Positions 5,348 through 5,378 of a stretch of 5,378 nucleotides of DNA are shown here, piece after piece. Each line of letters begins with the position of its first letter. Position 1 is the stretch's first letter. The translations under genes were made by a program, and so were the position numbers. Location of the stretch: NCBI GenBank assembly GCA_031549565.1, contig JAVBPO010000095.1, positions 1 through 5,378 of the forward strand. The letters run 5' to 3'. The DNA is from JAVBSX01 sp031549565 (GTDB taxonomy: Bacteria > Planctomycetota > Planctomycetia > Pirellulales > Thermoguttaceae). The notes under the pieces were generated by a model that ran no database searches, was not told where the DNA came from, and saw only the letters and a list, made by a program, of their open reading frames with translations.

Positions 5348-5378
5348 ATGGACGATCTCGATAAGTTTTGTTGCCAGA
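5348..5378 (+). CDS. Start of a partial gene, possibly a zinc-ribbon transposase-like protein
   Basis: Only ten residues are visible, MDDLDKFCCQ, and the gene runs off the window. The start is well supported by GGGAGGA seven bases upstream and a TTGACA-containing promoter. From memory, planctomycete genomes hold many transposase-like proteins that begin M-D-D-L-x-x-F-C-C-Q followed by a cysteine-rich zinc ribbon (IS1-like type). The paired Cys at residues 8-9 fits this. With so little sequence the family is a guess; that a gene starts here is likely. It is divergent from the five minus-strand genes, separated by the repeat-rich gap. Confidence 0.5.
   Translation, partial: MDDLDKFCCQ

Overview
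The window looks like a chromosomal segment from a planctomycete, or a close relative in the Planctomycetes-Verrucomicrobia group. The evidence is protein-level. There is a Minf_1886-type small protein, a family I know mainly from planctomycetes and verrucomicrobia. There is also a DUF1080 (3-keto-disaccharide hydrolase) lipoprotein and a secreted protein with LTxxQ-like motifs. Most starts lack a Shine-Dalgarno sequence, which is common in that phylum. No taxonomic marker gene is present, so this assignment is an inference.

Layout: five complete genes all lie on the minus strand, so transcription runs from high to low coordinates. In that order they are a secreted LTxxQ-like protein (4987-3977), an iron-sulfur protein of the AsrA / hydrogenase beta-subunit type (3939-2899), a DUF1080 lipoprotein (2787-1783), a SAM-dependent O-methyltransferase-like protein (1744-749) and a Minf_1886-family protein (662-225). 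The gaps are 37, 111, 38 and 86 nt. Plausible sigma70-type promoters precede the first gene (5031-5059) and the last gene (707-735). The DUF1080 and methyltransferase genes may be co-transcribed. The five products do not form an obvious pathway, and I see no evidence that they work together. At the right edge, a plus-strand gene with a strong promoter and Shine-Dalgarno begins at 5348. Its first ten residues (MDDLDKFCCQ) suggest the start of a zinc-ribbon transposase-like protein, but only 31 bases are visible.

The most distinctive feature is the dense short repeat and palindrome content between genes. It comprises a ~107-bp palindromic element (33-139), paired small hairpins (189-225), a 30-bp inverted repeat with one mismatch (2819-2922), a 7-bp tandem repeat (3948-3980) and a block of degenerate repeats (5101-5200). 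Two of these supply the stop codon of the adjacent gene and a third overlaps one. I saw no CRISPR array, tRNA, rRNA, toxin-antitoxin or defence system. I do not claim a new biological system here. The repeat-stop-codon overlaps, the DUF1080 insertion and the repeated LTxxQ motifs are the parts that most merit a second look.
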